From Nocardioides kongjuensis (GTDB taxonomy: Bacteria > Actinomycetota > Actinomycetes > Propionibacteriales > Nocardioidaceae), in the NCBI RefSeq assembly GCF_013409625.1, contig NZ_JACCBF010000001.1, positions 3,971,001-4,035,000 of the forward strand: a DNA stretch of 64,000 nt, written 5' to 3'. A model generated the notes under the pieces. The model was not told the DNA's origin. It searched no databases and worked only from the letters and a program-made list of their open reading frames with translations. The position numbers and the translations under genes are program-made. Positions 18,176 through 26,197 of the stretch are shown here, piece after piece. Position 1 is the first letter of the stretch. Every line of letters starts with the position of its first letter.

Positions 18176-19426
18176 ATGTCCCTGCCCTCCCTGTCCCACC
18201 GACCCTCGGTCTCGCTCGGCCTGCGCCGGCCCGGCGAGCACGGCATCCTCGCGCCCGCCGGCCGCCTCGACCGCTGGCTGCTGGGGGTGCTCGTGGTCAT
18301 GCTCGTGACCTGCGCGGTGCGCTACGTCGACCGGCACGCCCTCGACGCGACCGGCGTCGCCGTGCTGGCCGGTGCGTTCGTGCTCGGCCTGGCCTACGCG
18401 ACCCGGGGGCTGCTGGCCGACCGCAGCTGGTGGCCGACGGCCTGGGTGAGCGGCATGGTGGTGCTGTGGGGCGCGTTGACCGCGGTGGCGCCGTCGTTCG
18501 CGTGGTGCGCCGTCCCGGTCGCGTTCGCGGTGATGCGGGTGCTCCCGTTCCCCTGGGCGGTCGGCACGGTCGTGCTGATGACGGTCCTGCTGACCGCCGC
18601 CTGGCAGCGGATCACCGACGGCTTCGACCCGGTCCAGGTCGCCGGCCCGATCGGCGTCGGCCTGGTCACCGTGCTCGCCTACCGTGCGCTCGACAACGAG
18701 TCGCGAGCACGCCAGGACCTGCTCGACCGGCTGCTCGAGGCGCAGGCCGAGCTCGCCGAGGAGCAGCACCGCACCGGCGCCCTCGCCGAGCGGACCCGCC
18801 TGTCCCGCGAGATCCACGACTCCGTGGGTCAGGGCCTCTCGAGCATCAACCTGCTCCTCCAGGCCGCCGAGCAGTCCTGGTCCGCGCAGCCCGCGACCGC
18901 CCGCGAGCACGTCCGGACCGCCGCGGCCACGGCCCGTGACGGCCTCGACGAGGTACGCCGCGTCGTACGCGACCTCGCGCCTGCCGACCTCGCCGGCGAC
19001 GTCACCGGTCACGCGCTTCCCGACGCGCTGCGCCTCGCCGCCGACCAGTGGGCCCAGGCCTCCCCCGGCACGCGGGTCGAGGTCCGCGTCGACGGCGAGC
19101 CGGTCGTCGTCCCCCCGGACGTGGCGGCGGCCCTGGTCCGCACCGCCCGCGGGGCGCTGGCCAACGTGCGCGAGCACGCCGAGGCCCGGCGCGTGGCACT
19201 CACTCTCACCTACCACCTCGACGAGGTGGTCCTCGACGTCCGCGACGACGGTCGTGGCTTCGACCCCGCACAGGTGCGTGCCGTGGGGACGCGCGGCCGC
19301 GGTCTCGCCGGCGTCCGCGACCGGGCGGAGGCCCTCGGCGGACGCGCCGACGTCGAGAGCGCCCCGGGCGAGGGCACGACCGTGTCCGTCCGCTTCCCCG
19401 TGACCCAGGCCAAGGAGGAGCGATGA
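18176..19426 (+). CDS. NarL/LiaS-type sensor histidine kinase
   Basis: A 416-residue kinase. The first ~170 residues hold five or six membrane helices (WLLGVLVVMLVTCAV, GVAVLAGAFVLGLAYAT, AVPVAFAVMRVLPFPWAVGTVVLMTVLLTAAW, VAGPIGVGLVTVLAY). A coiled linker leads to HisKA_3 with SREIHDSVGQGLSSINLL (His214 as phospho-acceptor). The HATPase domain shows NVREHAEARRV, DDGRGFDP and GRGLAGVRDRAEALGG. Sensor domain has no known ligand motif; kinases of this type often sense envelope stress or membrane state. It overlaps the next gene by ATGA, forming a two-component operon. Confidence 0.9.
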   Translation: MSLPSLSHRPSVSLGLRRPGEHGILAPAGRLDRWLLGVLVVMLVTCAVRYVDRHALDATGVAVLAGAFVLGLAYATRGLLADRSWWPTAWVSGMVVLWGALTAVAPSFAWCAVPVAFAVMRVLPFPWAVGTVVLMTVLLTAAWQRITDGFDPVQVAGPIGVGLVTVLAYRALDNESRARQDLLDRLLEAQAELAEEQHRTGALAERTRLSREIHDSVGQGLSSINLLLQAAEQSWSAQPATAREHVRTAAATARDGLDEVRRVVRDLAPADLAGDVTGHALPDALRLAADQWAQASPGTRVEVRVDGEPVVVPPDVAAALVRTARGALANVREHAEARRVALTLTYHLDEVVLDVRDDGRGFDPAQVRAVGTRGRGLAGVRDRAEALGGRADVESAPGEGTTVSVRFPVTQAKEER

Positions 19427-20049
19427 TCCGGATCGTGCTGGTCGACGACCACCCGGTCATCCGGGCCGGGCTGCGTGCGCTGGTCGAGGGACAGGAGGAC
19501 CTGTCCGTGGTCGGCGAGGCGGACGGGCTCGACCGCGCGGTCGCGGTGGTCGGCGCCGACCAGCCCGACGTCGTTCTGATGGACCTCAGCCTCGGCGACG
19601 GCGAGGCCGGCGGTGCCGAGGTCACCGCCGCGTTGCGGGCGCTGGACCCGCCGCCGGAGGTGCTCGTCCTGACGACGTACGACACCGAGTCCGACATCCT
19701 GCGCGCGCTCGAGGCCGGCGCCCGCGGCTACCTGCTCAAGGACGCCCCGCCCGACGAGCTGTTCGCCGGCATCCGCGCCACCGCCCGCGGCGAGACCGTC
19801 CTCGCGCCGTCGGTCGCCGCGACGCTCGTGCGCCGCACGACGCCCGGCGCGGTCACCATCACCGAGCGCGAGGTCGAGGTGCTCGAGCTGCTCTCCCGCG
19901 GCCTCGGCAACAAGGAGATGGCGCGTGAGCTGTTCGTCTCCGAGGCCACGGTCAAGTCGCACCTGTCGCACATCTACACCAAGCTCGGCGTCGACACCCG
20001 CGCCGGCGCGGTCGCCGCGGCCATCGAGCGGCGGATCATCCGCGCCTGA
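19423..20049 (+). CDS. NarL/LuxR-family response regulator
   Basis: A 208-residue regulator. Receiver: DDH at 8-10, phospho-acceptor Asp54 in VVLMDLSLGD, Lys in GYLLKDAPPDEL. The C-terminal LuxR-type HTH is ITEREVEVLELLSRGLGNKEMARELFVSEATVKSHLSHIYTKLGVDTRAGAVA, split in the usual four helices. It pairs with the kinase encoded just upstream (four-base overlap). No target operator can be assigned. The propeller-protein/ankyrin operon reads divergently from this operon and is a candidate target by position only. Confidence 0.93.
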   Translation: MIRIVLVDDHPVIRAGLRALVEGQEDLSVVGEADGLDRAVAVVGADQPDVVLMDLSLGDGEAGGAEVTAALRALDPPPEVLVLTTYDTESDILRALEAGARGYLLKDAPPDELFAGIRATARGETVLAPSVAATLVRRTTPGAVTITEREVEVLELLSRGLGNKEMARELFVSEATVKSHLSHIYTKLGVDTRAGAVAAAIERRIIRA

Positions 20050-20054
20050 GGGTT

Positions 20055-20074
20055 GCGGTTTGGGACCAAACCGC
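20055..20074. terminator. Short perfect hairpin after response regulator
   Basis: Nine-base perfect arms (20055-20063 and 20066-20074) separated by two bases, starting five bases after the response regulator stop. An imperfect echo of the same sequence follows at 20095-20114. The gene to the right converges (stop at 20122). A bidirectional terminator is likely. No U-tract follows. Confidence 0.5.
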
Positions 20075-20121
20075 GGCAGATCCGGGCGAAATCGTGCGGT
20101 CTGTGCCCAAACGACGACTGG

Positions 20122-21324
20122 TCAGACCAGGTCGGCGAGCGGCACGGCCGGGTCCCGGACCGCGTCGGTGACCTGCCGGCCGACCACCGCGCGCAGGGGA
20201 CCGATCGCGTCCCAGTCGTTGAGGTGCATCCCGGCGACCACGCGGTCCTCCTGCAGCCACAGCACGCTCGCCTGGCGGCCGGCGAGGTCGCCGCGGACCA
20301 CGAGGTCGTGGCCGGCTCCCCCGGCGACGTGGCCGACGTACTCCATCCCGAGGTCGTACTGGTCGGTGAAGAAGTACGGCAGCCTCGTGTACGGCTCGTC
20401 GCTGCCGAGCATCACCCGCGCGGCGTGGCGGCCGTGGTGGATGGCGGTGTCCCAGTGCTCGACGCGGACGTGGGTGCCGAGCGTGGGGTGGTCGTGGTTG
20501 GCGACGTCGCCCGCGGCGAGGACGTGGGGGTCGGGGGTACGCAGCCAGGCGTCGACGAGGACGCCGTTGTCGACGGCCAGGCCGGCCCGGGCCGCGAGCT
20601 CGTCGGTCGGGGAGACGCCGACGGCGACCAGGAGCAGGTCGGCGACCACGGGGCCGGAGCCCTCGACGTGGACGACGGCCTCGCCGTGCTCGTCCTCGAT
20701 GCCGACGACCTGGGCGCCCAGCCGCAGGTCGACGCCGTGCTCGCGGTGCAGGTCGGCGAAGACGGTCGCGACCTCGTCACCGAGCACCCGCTGCAGCGGC
20801 AGCGGCGCCGACTCGAGGACGGTCACCGACGCGCCCCGTTGGCGGGCGGCCGAGGCGACCTCGAGACCGATCCAGCCGGCGCCGATGATCGCGATCCGCG
20901 CGCCCTCCGTCAGCCGCTCGCGCAGGGCGAGGGCGTCGTCGAGGGTGCGCAGGTGGACCACCGGCGCACGCGACGCGTCGGCCATCGGCAGGTGGCGCGG
21001 GGTGGCGCCGGTGGCGAGCAGCAGCCGGTCGTAGGGCAGCTCACCCGACTCGAGCCGCACCCGCCGCCGGTCGAGGTCGAGCCCGGTCGCGACGGTGCCC
21101 GTGCGGAGGTCGACCTGGTGCTCGTCGTACCACTCCGGCGGGTGCACGGACGCCTCCTGCGGCTGCGAGGAGCCGAGCAGGAGGCCCTTGGACAGCGGCG
21201 GCCGCTCGTACGGCGGGTGCGGCTCGCCTCCCACCACGACGATGTCGCCGGTGTGCCCCTGCTCGCGCAGCTCTGCGGCTGCGCTGGCCGCGGCGAGCCC
21301 GCCGCCGATCACCACGACGTTCAT
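20122..21324 (-). CDS. FAD-dependent NAD(P)H oxidoreductase (ferredoxin/rubredoxin reductase-like)
   Basis: A 400-residue flavoprotein of the glutathione-reductase superfamily. It opens with the FAD loop VVIGGGLAAASAAAELRE, followed by PYERPPLSKGLLLG, the typical ferredoxin reductase motif (ERPPLSK). The second dinucleotide fold is IAIIGAGWIGLEVASAARQRG. The FAD-closing motif is DPHVLAAGDVANHDHP. The C-terminal reductase-type domain runs from about residue 310 (YFFTDQYDLGMEYVGH). It probably passes electrons from NAD(P)H to a ferredoxin or Rieske protein, e.g. for an oxygenase or P450, but none lies nearby. The upstream region contains an AT-rich stretch (about 21411-21445), probably its promoter. 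Confidence 0.9.
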   Translation of the reverse strand: MNVVVIGGGLAAASAAAELREQGHTGDIVVVGGEPHPPYERPPLSKGLLLGSSQPQEASVHPPEWYDEHQVDLRTGTVATGLDLDRRRVRLESGELPYDRLLLATGATPRHLPMADASRAPVVHLRTLDDALALRERLTEGARIAIIGAGWIGLEVASAARQRGASVTVLESAPLPLQRVLGDEVATVFADLHREHGVDLRLGAQVVGIEDEHGEAVVHVEGSGPVVADLLLVAVGVSPTDELAARAGLAVDNGVLVDAWLRTPDPHVLAAGDVANHDHPTLGTHVRVEHWDTAIHHGRHAARVMLGSDEPYTRLPYFFTDQYDLGMEYVGHVAGGAGHDLVVRGDLAGRQASVLWLQEDRVVAGMHLNDWDAIGPLRAVVGRQVTDAVRDPAVPLADLV

Positions 21325-21410
21325 CGCCGCCCGCTCCTCAGGTCGAGGAGCTCCGCACGCCTGCGGGCGTCGTCACGCGGCTGCTGAGCATCGCCGGGTC
21401 GCCACCCCTC

Positions 21411-21445
21411 TTCTAAAACTGTCACGCTTACCATTTAGATCCTGT
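21411..21445. promoter_or_regulatory. AT-rich stretch in divergent promoter region
   Basis: Within the 166-base gap between the divergent reductase and pentapeptide genes, the segment at 21411-21445 has clearly lower GC than its surroundings. No clean -35/-10 pair can be defined. Nothing else is recognised in this gap. Confidence 0.3.
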
Positions 21446-21490
21446 GGAATGGCGGTGTCAACCGTCGGACCCTGCGGCCACACTCCTGCC

Positions 21491-22126
21491 ATGGCTGAGC
21501 GACGACACGGAACCCCCACCCCGCCGACCGACTCCGAGGTGGTCGCCGAGCGCTGGGACGGCGAGGACCTGTCCGGCCGGACCTTCCGACGAGTCGCCTT
21601 CGTCGACGTCGACCTGACCGACGTCGTCGCGCGGGGCGCGAGCTTCGAGGAGTGCATCTTCCGCGACTGCGACCTCAACGGAGGGCAGTTCACCGACACC
21701 GGCTTCCTCAACTGCACCTTCACGAAGTCCGCCTTCTTCGGCGCCCGGTTCGACGGCTGCAAGCTGGTCGGCTCGATGTTCGACCGCTGCCGGTTCGGAC
21801 CGGTCGAGGTCGTCGGCGGCAACTGGCAGTTCGTGGGCCTGCCCGGCGCGGACCTCCGGCAGGCCACGATCCGCCGCGCGAGCTTCCGGGAGGCCGATCT
21901 CACCGGTGCGCGACTCAGCGGCGCGACGCTCCACCACGTCGACCTCGGCGGCGCGTGGCTGCACCAGGCCGACCTGTCCGGCGCCGACCTGCGCGGCTCG
22001 GACCTGTCCTCGCTCGACCCGGTCGCGGCTCAGCTGGGCAAGGCGGTCGTGGACCTCGACCAGGCCGTGGTGCTGGTGCGCGCCCTCGGGCTGAAGGTGG
22101 AGGAGGCGGTGCCGATGGAGTCCTGA
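21491..22126 (+). CDS. Pentapeptide-repeat protein
   Basis: A 211-residue protein built mainly of A(D/N)LxX-type pentapeptide repeats. Two blocks are visible: FRRVAFVDVDLTDVVARGASFEECIFRDCDLNGGQF through FDRCRF, and after a short break ADLRQATIRRASFREADLTGARLSGATL through ADLSGADLRGSDLSSLDP. The break near GNWQFVGL and the two-block design recall Qnr/MfpA-type DNA-mimic proteins that protect DNA gyrase. The resemblance is structural, and the function is not proven. The ending (AAQLGKAVVDLDQAVVLVRALG) is a helix. No signal peptide, so cytosolic. Confidence 0.85.
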   Translation: MAERRHGTPTPPTDSEVVAERWDGEDLSGRTFRRVAFVDVDLTDVVARGASFEECIFRDCDLNGGQFTDTGFLNCTFTKSAFFGARFDGCKLVGSMFDRCRFGPVEVVGGNWQFVGLPGADLRQATIRRASFREADLTGARLSGATLHHVDLGGAWLHQADLSGADLRGSDLSSLDPVAAQLGKAVVDLDQAVVLVRALGLKVEEAVPMES

Positions 22127-22171
22127 CAACTCCACGACCGACCGATCCGGCCTGCTGCCGGGCCGCCACGA

Positions 22172-22765
22172 TCAGGTGAGCCCGGCCACCGCCGTCCCGG
22201 CCCGGTGCAGCTCCTCACGTACGACGGCCGCCGGCACGCCGCCCGCCACGAGGTCCGCCGACGACCGGACCAGCCCGGCCACCAGCAGCGCGCGGACCCG
22301 CGCCTCCTCGGGCGTGCGGGCGCCGCCGGCCCGGAGGACGGGGCCGAGGGTCGCGTAGAGCTCGCGGTGCCGTTGCCCGAAGTGCGCGACGATCTCGGGC
22401 GACAGCTCGGGCGCCGCCGCGCTCGCGTCGACGAGGGCGCCGTGCGCCTCGTCGGTGACGAAGTCGAGCTGCACGTCGAGCCACGCGCGCAGTCCCGCCG
22501 CCGTCGGGCCGAGCTCGTCGACGACCTCCTGCGAGCGGGCGAGAAGGGGGTCCATCTCCCGGTCGAACCAGACCTGGAGGATGTGCCCCTTCGTCGGGAA
22601 GTAGCGGTACAGCGAGGTCCGGCCCAGGCCGACCTCGGCGGCGATGTCGCCGAGCGAGACCGCCGCGACCCCGCGCTGCGCGAACAGGCGCTGCGCGGCC
22701 TCGACCACGGCGGCCTCCTGCGCGGCGACGTGCTCGGCGATGTTCGCGCCGGTGATCCGCGGCAT
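22172..22765 (-). CDS. TetR/AcrR family regulator of the ABC operon
   Basis: A 197-residue TetR protein. The N-terminal HTH is AAVVEAAQRLFAQRG, VSLGDIAAEVGLGRTSLYRYFPTKGHIL, a textbook pattern. The C-terminal domain is helical, with WLDVQLDFVTDEAHGAL and RALLVAGLVRSSADLV. It is the third gene of an operon (permease, ATPase, TetR; 24627 to 22172), 57 bases after the ATPase gene. The large inverted repeat at 24643-24687 flanking the operon promoter -10 is the likely binding site, giving autorepression. Inducer unknown. Confidence 0.88.
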   Translation of the reverse strand: MPRITGANIAEHVAAQEAAVVEAAQRLFAQRGVAAVSLGDIAAEVGLGRTSLYRYFPTKGHILQVWFDREMDPLLARSQEVVDELGPTAAGLRAWLDVQLDFVTDEAHGALVDASAAAPELSPEIVAHFGQRHRELYATLGPVLRAGGARTPEEARVRALLVAGLVRSSADLVAGGVPAAVVREELHRAGTAVAGLT

Positions 22766-22822
22766 GGGGGCTCCTCCCGTGGGTCGGGTGTCGGTGTCGG
22801 CCCGGGTGGGCACCCGGGGCGG

Positions 22823-23503
22823 TCAGGTCCTGCTGCCCACCTGGACCACGCCCTGGCTCAGGTGCAGGTGGCGGTCGGCCCGGGCCGCCTGGTCCGGGTC
22901 GTGGGTGACCACCACGGTAGCCGCGCCGACGCGCCGGGCCTCGTCCAGGAGCAGGTCGAGCACCGCCTGGCCCCGCTCGGGGTCGAGCGAGGCGGTCGGC
23001 TCGTCGGCCAGCACGACGCTCGGCTCGTTCATGAGGGCGCGGGCGATGCCGACGCGCTGCCGCTCGCCGCCGGACAGCTCCGCGGGCCGGGCGTCGAGCC
23101 GGTCGGCCAGGCCGACGCGGGTCAGCAGGTCGACCGCGCGGGCGCGGGCCGCCGCGTCGAGGTTGCCGGCGACGTGGGCGACGACCTCGACCTGCTCGCG
23201 CGCGGTGAGCGCCGGCAGCAGGTTGGGCGACTGGAACACGATGCCGACCCGGTCGCGTCGCAGCCGGACCCGACCGCGGTCCTTGAGTGCGCCGGCGTCG
23301 GTGCCGCCGATCAGCACCCGGCCCTCGTCGGGGACGCGGAGCAGGCCGGCGACCGCGACCAGGGTCGACTTGCCGGAGCCCGAGGCGCCGGTGACGGCGA
23401 CAGTCTCGCCGGGGCGGACCTCGAGGTCGAGCCGGTCGAGGAGGACGCGGCGCGTGGTGCCGTCCGGGACGGCGACGGTGATGTTCTCCAGGCGGAGGGA
23501 CAT
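22823..23503 (-). CDS. ABC transporter ATP-binding protein (MacB/LolD-type)
   Basis: A 226-residue ABC ATPase. Walker A GASGSGKST, Q-loop VFQSPNLLPALT, signature LSGGERQRVGIARAL, Walker B VVLADEPTASLD and H-loop VVVTHDPDQA. The sequence type (LLPALT, DEPTASLD, GxGKST with FtsX partner) belongs to the MacB/LolD group that drives mechanotransmission or export of lipids, peptides or drugs. It pairs with the permease gene 26 bases upstream. Start ATG 23503 has GGAG within a good distance. Confidence 0.93.
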   Translation of the reverse strand: MSLRLENITVAVPDGTTRRVLLDRLDLEVRPGETVAVTGASGSGKSTLVAVAGLLRVPDEGRVLIGGTDAGALKDRGRVRLRRDRVGIVFQSPNLLPALTAREQVEVVAHVAGNLDAAARARAVDLLTRVGLADRLDARPAELSGGERQRVGIARALMNEPSVVLADEPTASLDPERGQAVLDLLLDEARRVGAATVVVTHDPDQAARADRHLHLSQGVVQVGSRT

Positions 23504-23529
23504 GGGGTTCTCCTTCGGGTCGGACGAGG

Positions 23530-24627
23530 TCACTCGGCGCTGCGCAGCGCCATGGCGGGGTCGACCGAGACCACCTTGCGGATGCCGGCGAGGCAGCCGA
23601 GCAGGCCGGCGACCACGAGCAGGCCGAGCGAGGTGAGGGCAGGTGCAGGGGCGAGCCGGAACGGGACGGCGGTGTTGTCGACGAGCGCGCCGGCGCCGAA
23701 CGCGACCAGTCCGCCGAGCACGGTGGCGCCGAGGAGCACGACGACCAGCTGGCCGACGGCGTCCTTGGCGACGTAGGCACGGGACGCGCCGAGCGCCTTG
23801 AGCAGCGCGATCTGGCGCGAACGCTGCATGGTCCACACCACGAAGAAGGCGCCGACGATGAGCGCGGAGATGACGAGCAGGAACCACTGGATCATCGACA
23901 TGGTCTGGGTCTCGCCGGCATAGCCGGGCGAGCCGGCGTAGGCCTGCTCCTTGGTGACGGTCGTGGTGGCGTCGGCGGCGTCGATCCGCTTCGCGGCGGC
24001 GGCGACGGTGTCGGGGTCGCCCTCGAGGGCGATGGCCGAGAAGCGGCCGCGGGCGTTCTCGCCGTACAGCAGCGACTGCCACGTCTCGAGGCTGGTGAAC
24101 GCGATGTCGACGTGCCCGTAGGACCCGGCGTACGTGAAGCCGAGCACCGGGACCAACTCGTCGACGCCGACGATGGTCAGCTCGTCGCCGACCTTGATCC
24201 CCTGCTCCTTGAACTCGTGGCTGAGCACCAGCCCGGGCGGCCCGGCGAGCGCCTCCTCGGCGTCGTGGCGCGGCGCGAGGAAGGACCCGGCGGGTACGCC
24301 GAACAGCGCGACGTCGACCGTCGTGCCACCCTCGGTCCGGGCGTTCACGAAGGAGACACCCAGCGGCGAGGCCTCCACGCCGTCGACGCCCGACCACTGG
24401 TCGAGGTCCTCGTCGTTCAGCGTGGAGCGGCTGAAAGTCTCCTCCGCCCCGTGCTGGAAGGCGAGGTGGGTCATCGGCAGCCGGCGCAGGCCGGAGATGC
24501 CGTCGTCGACGAGCCCGTTGGCGAGGCCCGACAGCATGGTGGTCAGCATCGCCACCAGGGCGATCACCGACCCGACGAGGACGAACCGTCCCCTGGCGAC
24601 ACGCAGCTCCCTCAGCGCGAGGTACAT
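23530..24627 (-). CDS. ABC transporter permease (FtsX/MacB-like)
   Basis: A 365-residue permease. The N-terminal helix is RFVLVGSVIALVAMLTTML. A large extracytoplasmic domain follows (about residues 40-240). Then come three C-terminal helices (IQWFLLVISALIVGAFFVVW, LVVVLLGATVLGGLVAFGAGAL, LGLLVVAGLLGCLAGI) with the FtsX-type cytoplasmic motif RSRQIALLKALGAS. The ending VVSVDPAMALRS is also typical. The ATG at 24625-24627 was chosen because GGGAG lies eight bases upstream. The GTG used in longer calls lies within the ribosome-binding site. It is the first gene of the operon with ATPase and TetR. Confidence 0.9.
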   Translation of the reverse strand: MYLALRELRVARGRFVLVGSVIALVAMLTTMLSGLANGLVDDGISGLRRLPMTHLAFQHGAEETFSRSTLNDEDLDQWSGVDGVEASPLGVSFVNARTEGGTTVDVALFGVPAGSFLAPRHDAEEALAGPPGLVLSHEFKEQGIKVGDELTIVGVDELVPVLGFTYAGSYGHVDIAFTSLETWQSLLYGENARGRFSAIALEGDPDTVAAAAKRIDAADATTTVTKEQAYAGSPGYAGETQTMSMIQWFLLVISALIVGAFFVVWTMQRSRQIALLKALGASRAYVAKDAVGQLVVVLLGATVLGGLVAFGAGALVDNTAVPFRLAPAPALTSLGLLVVAGLLGCLAGIRKVVSVDPAMALRSAE

Positions 24628-24642
24628 CTCCACCACTCCCTA

Positions 24643-24687
24643 TTTGCGGACACTGTGTCGACATCATATCGACACAGTGTCTGCAAA
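24643..24687 (-). promoter_or_regulatory. Promoter and large inverted-repeat operator of the ABC/TetR operon
   Basis: Arms of 19 bases (24643-24661 and 24669-24687; one mismatch) are separated by seven bases. Each arm contains a near-palindromic GACAC-N-GTGTC. On the minus strand a -35 (TTGTTT, 24685-24690) and a -10 (TATGAT, 24663-24668) lie 16 bases apart, with one repeat arm in the spacer and the other after the -10. A bound TetR dimer pair would block RNA polymerase. The TetR encoded at the end of the operon is the likely ligand. Confidence 0.7.
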
Positions 24688-24717
24688 CAAGGAATCGGAA
24701 CGACCGTGACGGGGGGC

Positions 24718-25008
24718 TCAGCCCTTCTGGAGCGCGGCCAGCACCGCGTCGAGCTTGGTCTTGAGCTCGGGCACCTCGTCGAGGAGAACGAGCTTCTCGT
24801 TGAGGTCGCCGAGCAGGCCCTGCACCTCCCCGAGCACCACCTTGGTCTCGGCCAGTGTCGTGTCGACGGTGGTCAGCTTGCCGTCGACGTCGGCCAGCGT
24901 GGTGCCGACCGTGGCGAGCGTGGTGTCGACGTTGCCGAGCGCGGTCTCGGCGCTCCTGAGCACCTTGTCGGCCCGCTTGAGCACGTCGGCGACGGGGTTC
25001 AGACCCAT
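24718..25008 (-). CDS. Heptad-repeat (coiled-coil) small protein
   Basis: A 96-residue protein made almost entirely of seven-residue repeats: VDTTLAT, VGTTLAD, VDGKLTT, VDTTLAE, TKVVLGE, VQGLLGD, LNEKLVL. Val/Leu at the first and Leu at the fifth position recur along residues 27-75. This predicts a long amphipathic helix, which may form a coiled coil or lie on a lipid or polymer surface (phasin- or apolipoprotein-like). No family assigned. The ATG has a strong AAGGAG site. It follows the MpaB-type oxygenase gene by 50 bases on the same strand and may share its promoter. Confidence 0.7.
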   Translation of the reverse strand: MGLNPVADVLKRADKVLRSAETALGNVDTTLATVGTTLADVDGKLTTVDTTLAETKVVLGEVQGLLGDLNEKLVLLDEVPELKTKLDAVLAALQKG

Positions 25009-25058
25009 GGGTTCTCCTTCAGCACGGAACAGGTGGCCTCACTGTGGCAGGCGGACCC

Positions 25059-26135
25059 TCAGGCGAGGCGGCCCAACACGGCCTCGGACTCGACGAGCCC
25101 GGCGTCGCTGGGCGCCTCCCCGCGGCCGAACACCTTCTCGCGCTGCTGCGCACGCCAGGCGAGGTGCGCCTGCGCGGGCCGGTCGTACCCGTACCGCTCC
25201 TGTGCCTGCACCGGCGTCAGCAGCTCCGGGGTCACCGGCGGTACGCCGAGCAGGACCGGCGCCACCACCGGGACCGTGCTGGGGGACAGCAGGGCGAGGA
25301 TCCGCAGCTGGAGCCGCTTGCTCACCGAGATGGCCGCGAACGTGGCCCGCAGCACCGGGCGCGCCACGACGTCCAGGTACCGCGGCTGGGTCACCTGGCC
25401 CATCTCCCGCATCCAGTGCGGCAGCGTCGCGATCACGCCCGCCCGGAAGAACCGTCCGACCACCCACCGCGCCGGCCGGAGCACGAGCGGCACGTCGACC
25501 AGCTGGTCGACGTCCATCAGGTGCTTCATCGCCCGCTGCGCGATGGGCGATCCGGACATGACCGGCCGCATCCGCTCGTAGTACGCGTGCAGCTCGGCCC
25601 GCGATCGCGGCACGTCGTCGGGCGAGCAGGTCTGCAGCTCGGCTGCCCGGGCGCACTCCTCCCAGTACTGGGCCTCCTCCGCCTCCGAGAGCCGCCCTGG
25701 TCCGTACATCTCGTAGGCCTTGAGCACCGAGTGCCACCCGGTGACGAGGATCCACAGCTGCGAGGCGGGGTCGTTGGCGTCGTACCGCCCACCCCCGTAG
25801 GGCTCGGTGCCGATCGCCTTGCTGTGCACCTTGACCAGCACGTCCGCGGCGCGGGCCGTGGCCCGGCTGCCACCGAAGGCGACCAGCGCGAAGTAGTGGA
25901 TGGTGCGGTCGTAGCGGGTCTTCGGCCGCCGGTAGATGTCCTGGGTGCGGTCGACCGAGGCCACCAGGTTCGGGTCGAGCTCCTCGACGACGACCGCCCG
26001 GCTGAAGCCGATGGTCAACGAGGTCGGGTAGCCCCAGACCTTCCAGGCCACGGACGCGGGGCCGAAGAAGCCGTAGTCCTCGGCGGGCGTGATCTCGCGG
26101 GAGCCCCTGCTCCGGTTCATCAGTGGGATCGCCAT
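25059..26135 (-). CDS. MpaB/DUF2236 family oxygenase-like protein
   Basis: A 358-residue protein of the rubber-oxygenase/MpaB (DUF2236) group. Diagnostic stretches are GFFGPASVAWKVWG near the N-terminus, RYDRTIHYFALVAFGG (the RxxxT motif), VHSKAIG with the candidate heme-ligand His, and QLWILVTGWHSVLKAYEMYG. Characterised relatives are heme b enzymes: Lcp cleaves polyisoprene and fungal MpaB cleaves a prenyl side chain. The substrate here is unknown. No signal peptide. It is divergent from a TetR gene, with a 14-base palindrome between; TetR control is likely. Confidence 0.85.
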   Translation of the reverse strand: MAIPLMNRSRGSREITPAEDYGFFGPASVAWKVWGYPTSLTIGFSRAVVVEELDPNLVASVDRTQDIYRRPKTRYDRTIHYFALVAFGGSRATARAADVLVKVHSKAIGTEPYGGGRYDANDPASQLWILVTGWHSVLKAYEMYGPGRLSEAEEAQYWEECARAAELQTCSPDDVPRSRAELHAYYERMRPVMSGSPIAQRAMKHLMDVDQLVDVPLVLRPARWVVGRFFRAGVIATLPHWMREMGQVTQPRYLDVVARPVLRATFAAISVSKRLQLRILALLSPSTVPVVAPVLLGVPPVTPELLTPVQAQERYGYDRPAQAHLAWRAQQREKVFGRGEAPSDAGLVESEAVLGRLA

Positions 26136-26147
26136 GGCGACAGAATG

Positions 26148-26161
26148 CTACAGTCGTGTAG
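26148..26161. promoter_or_regulatory. Candidate TetR operator between MpaB-type and TetR genes
   Basis: CTACA-GTCG-TGTAG, a spaced palindrome, lies 13 bases upstream of the oxygenase start and 37 bases upstream of the TetR start. Size and place suit a TetR-family operator governing both directions. Confidence 0.5.
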
Positions 26162-26197
26162 TAAATGGAAGAGGGAGCTCGAACTAGGGTGGGCGCC

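Noticed and set aside
21491..22126. Quinolone-resistance Qnr gene
   Set aside because: The pentapeptide repeats resemble Qnr/MfpA in layout, but sequence identity and function cannot be judged here, so only the repeat family was called.
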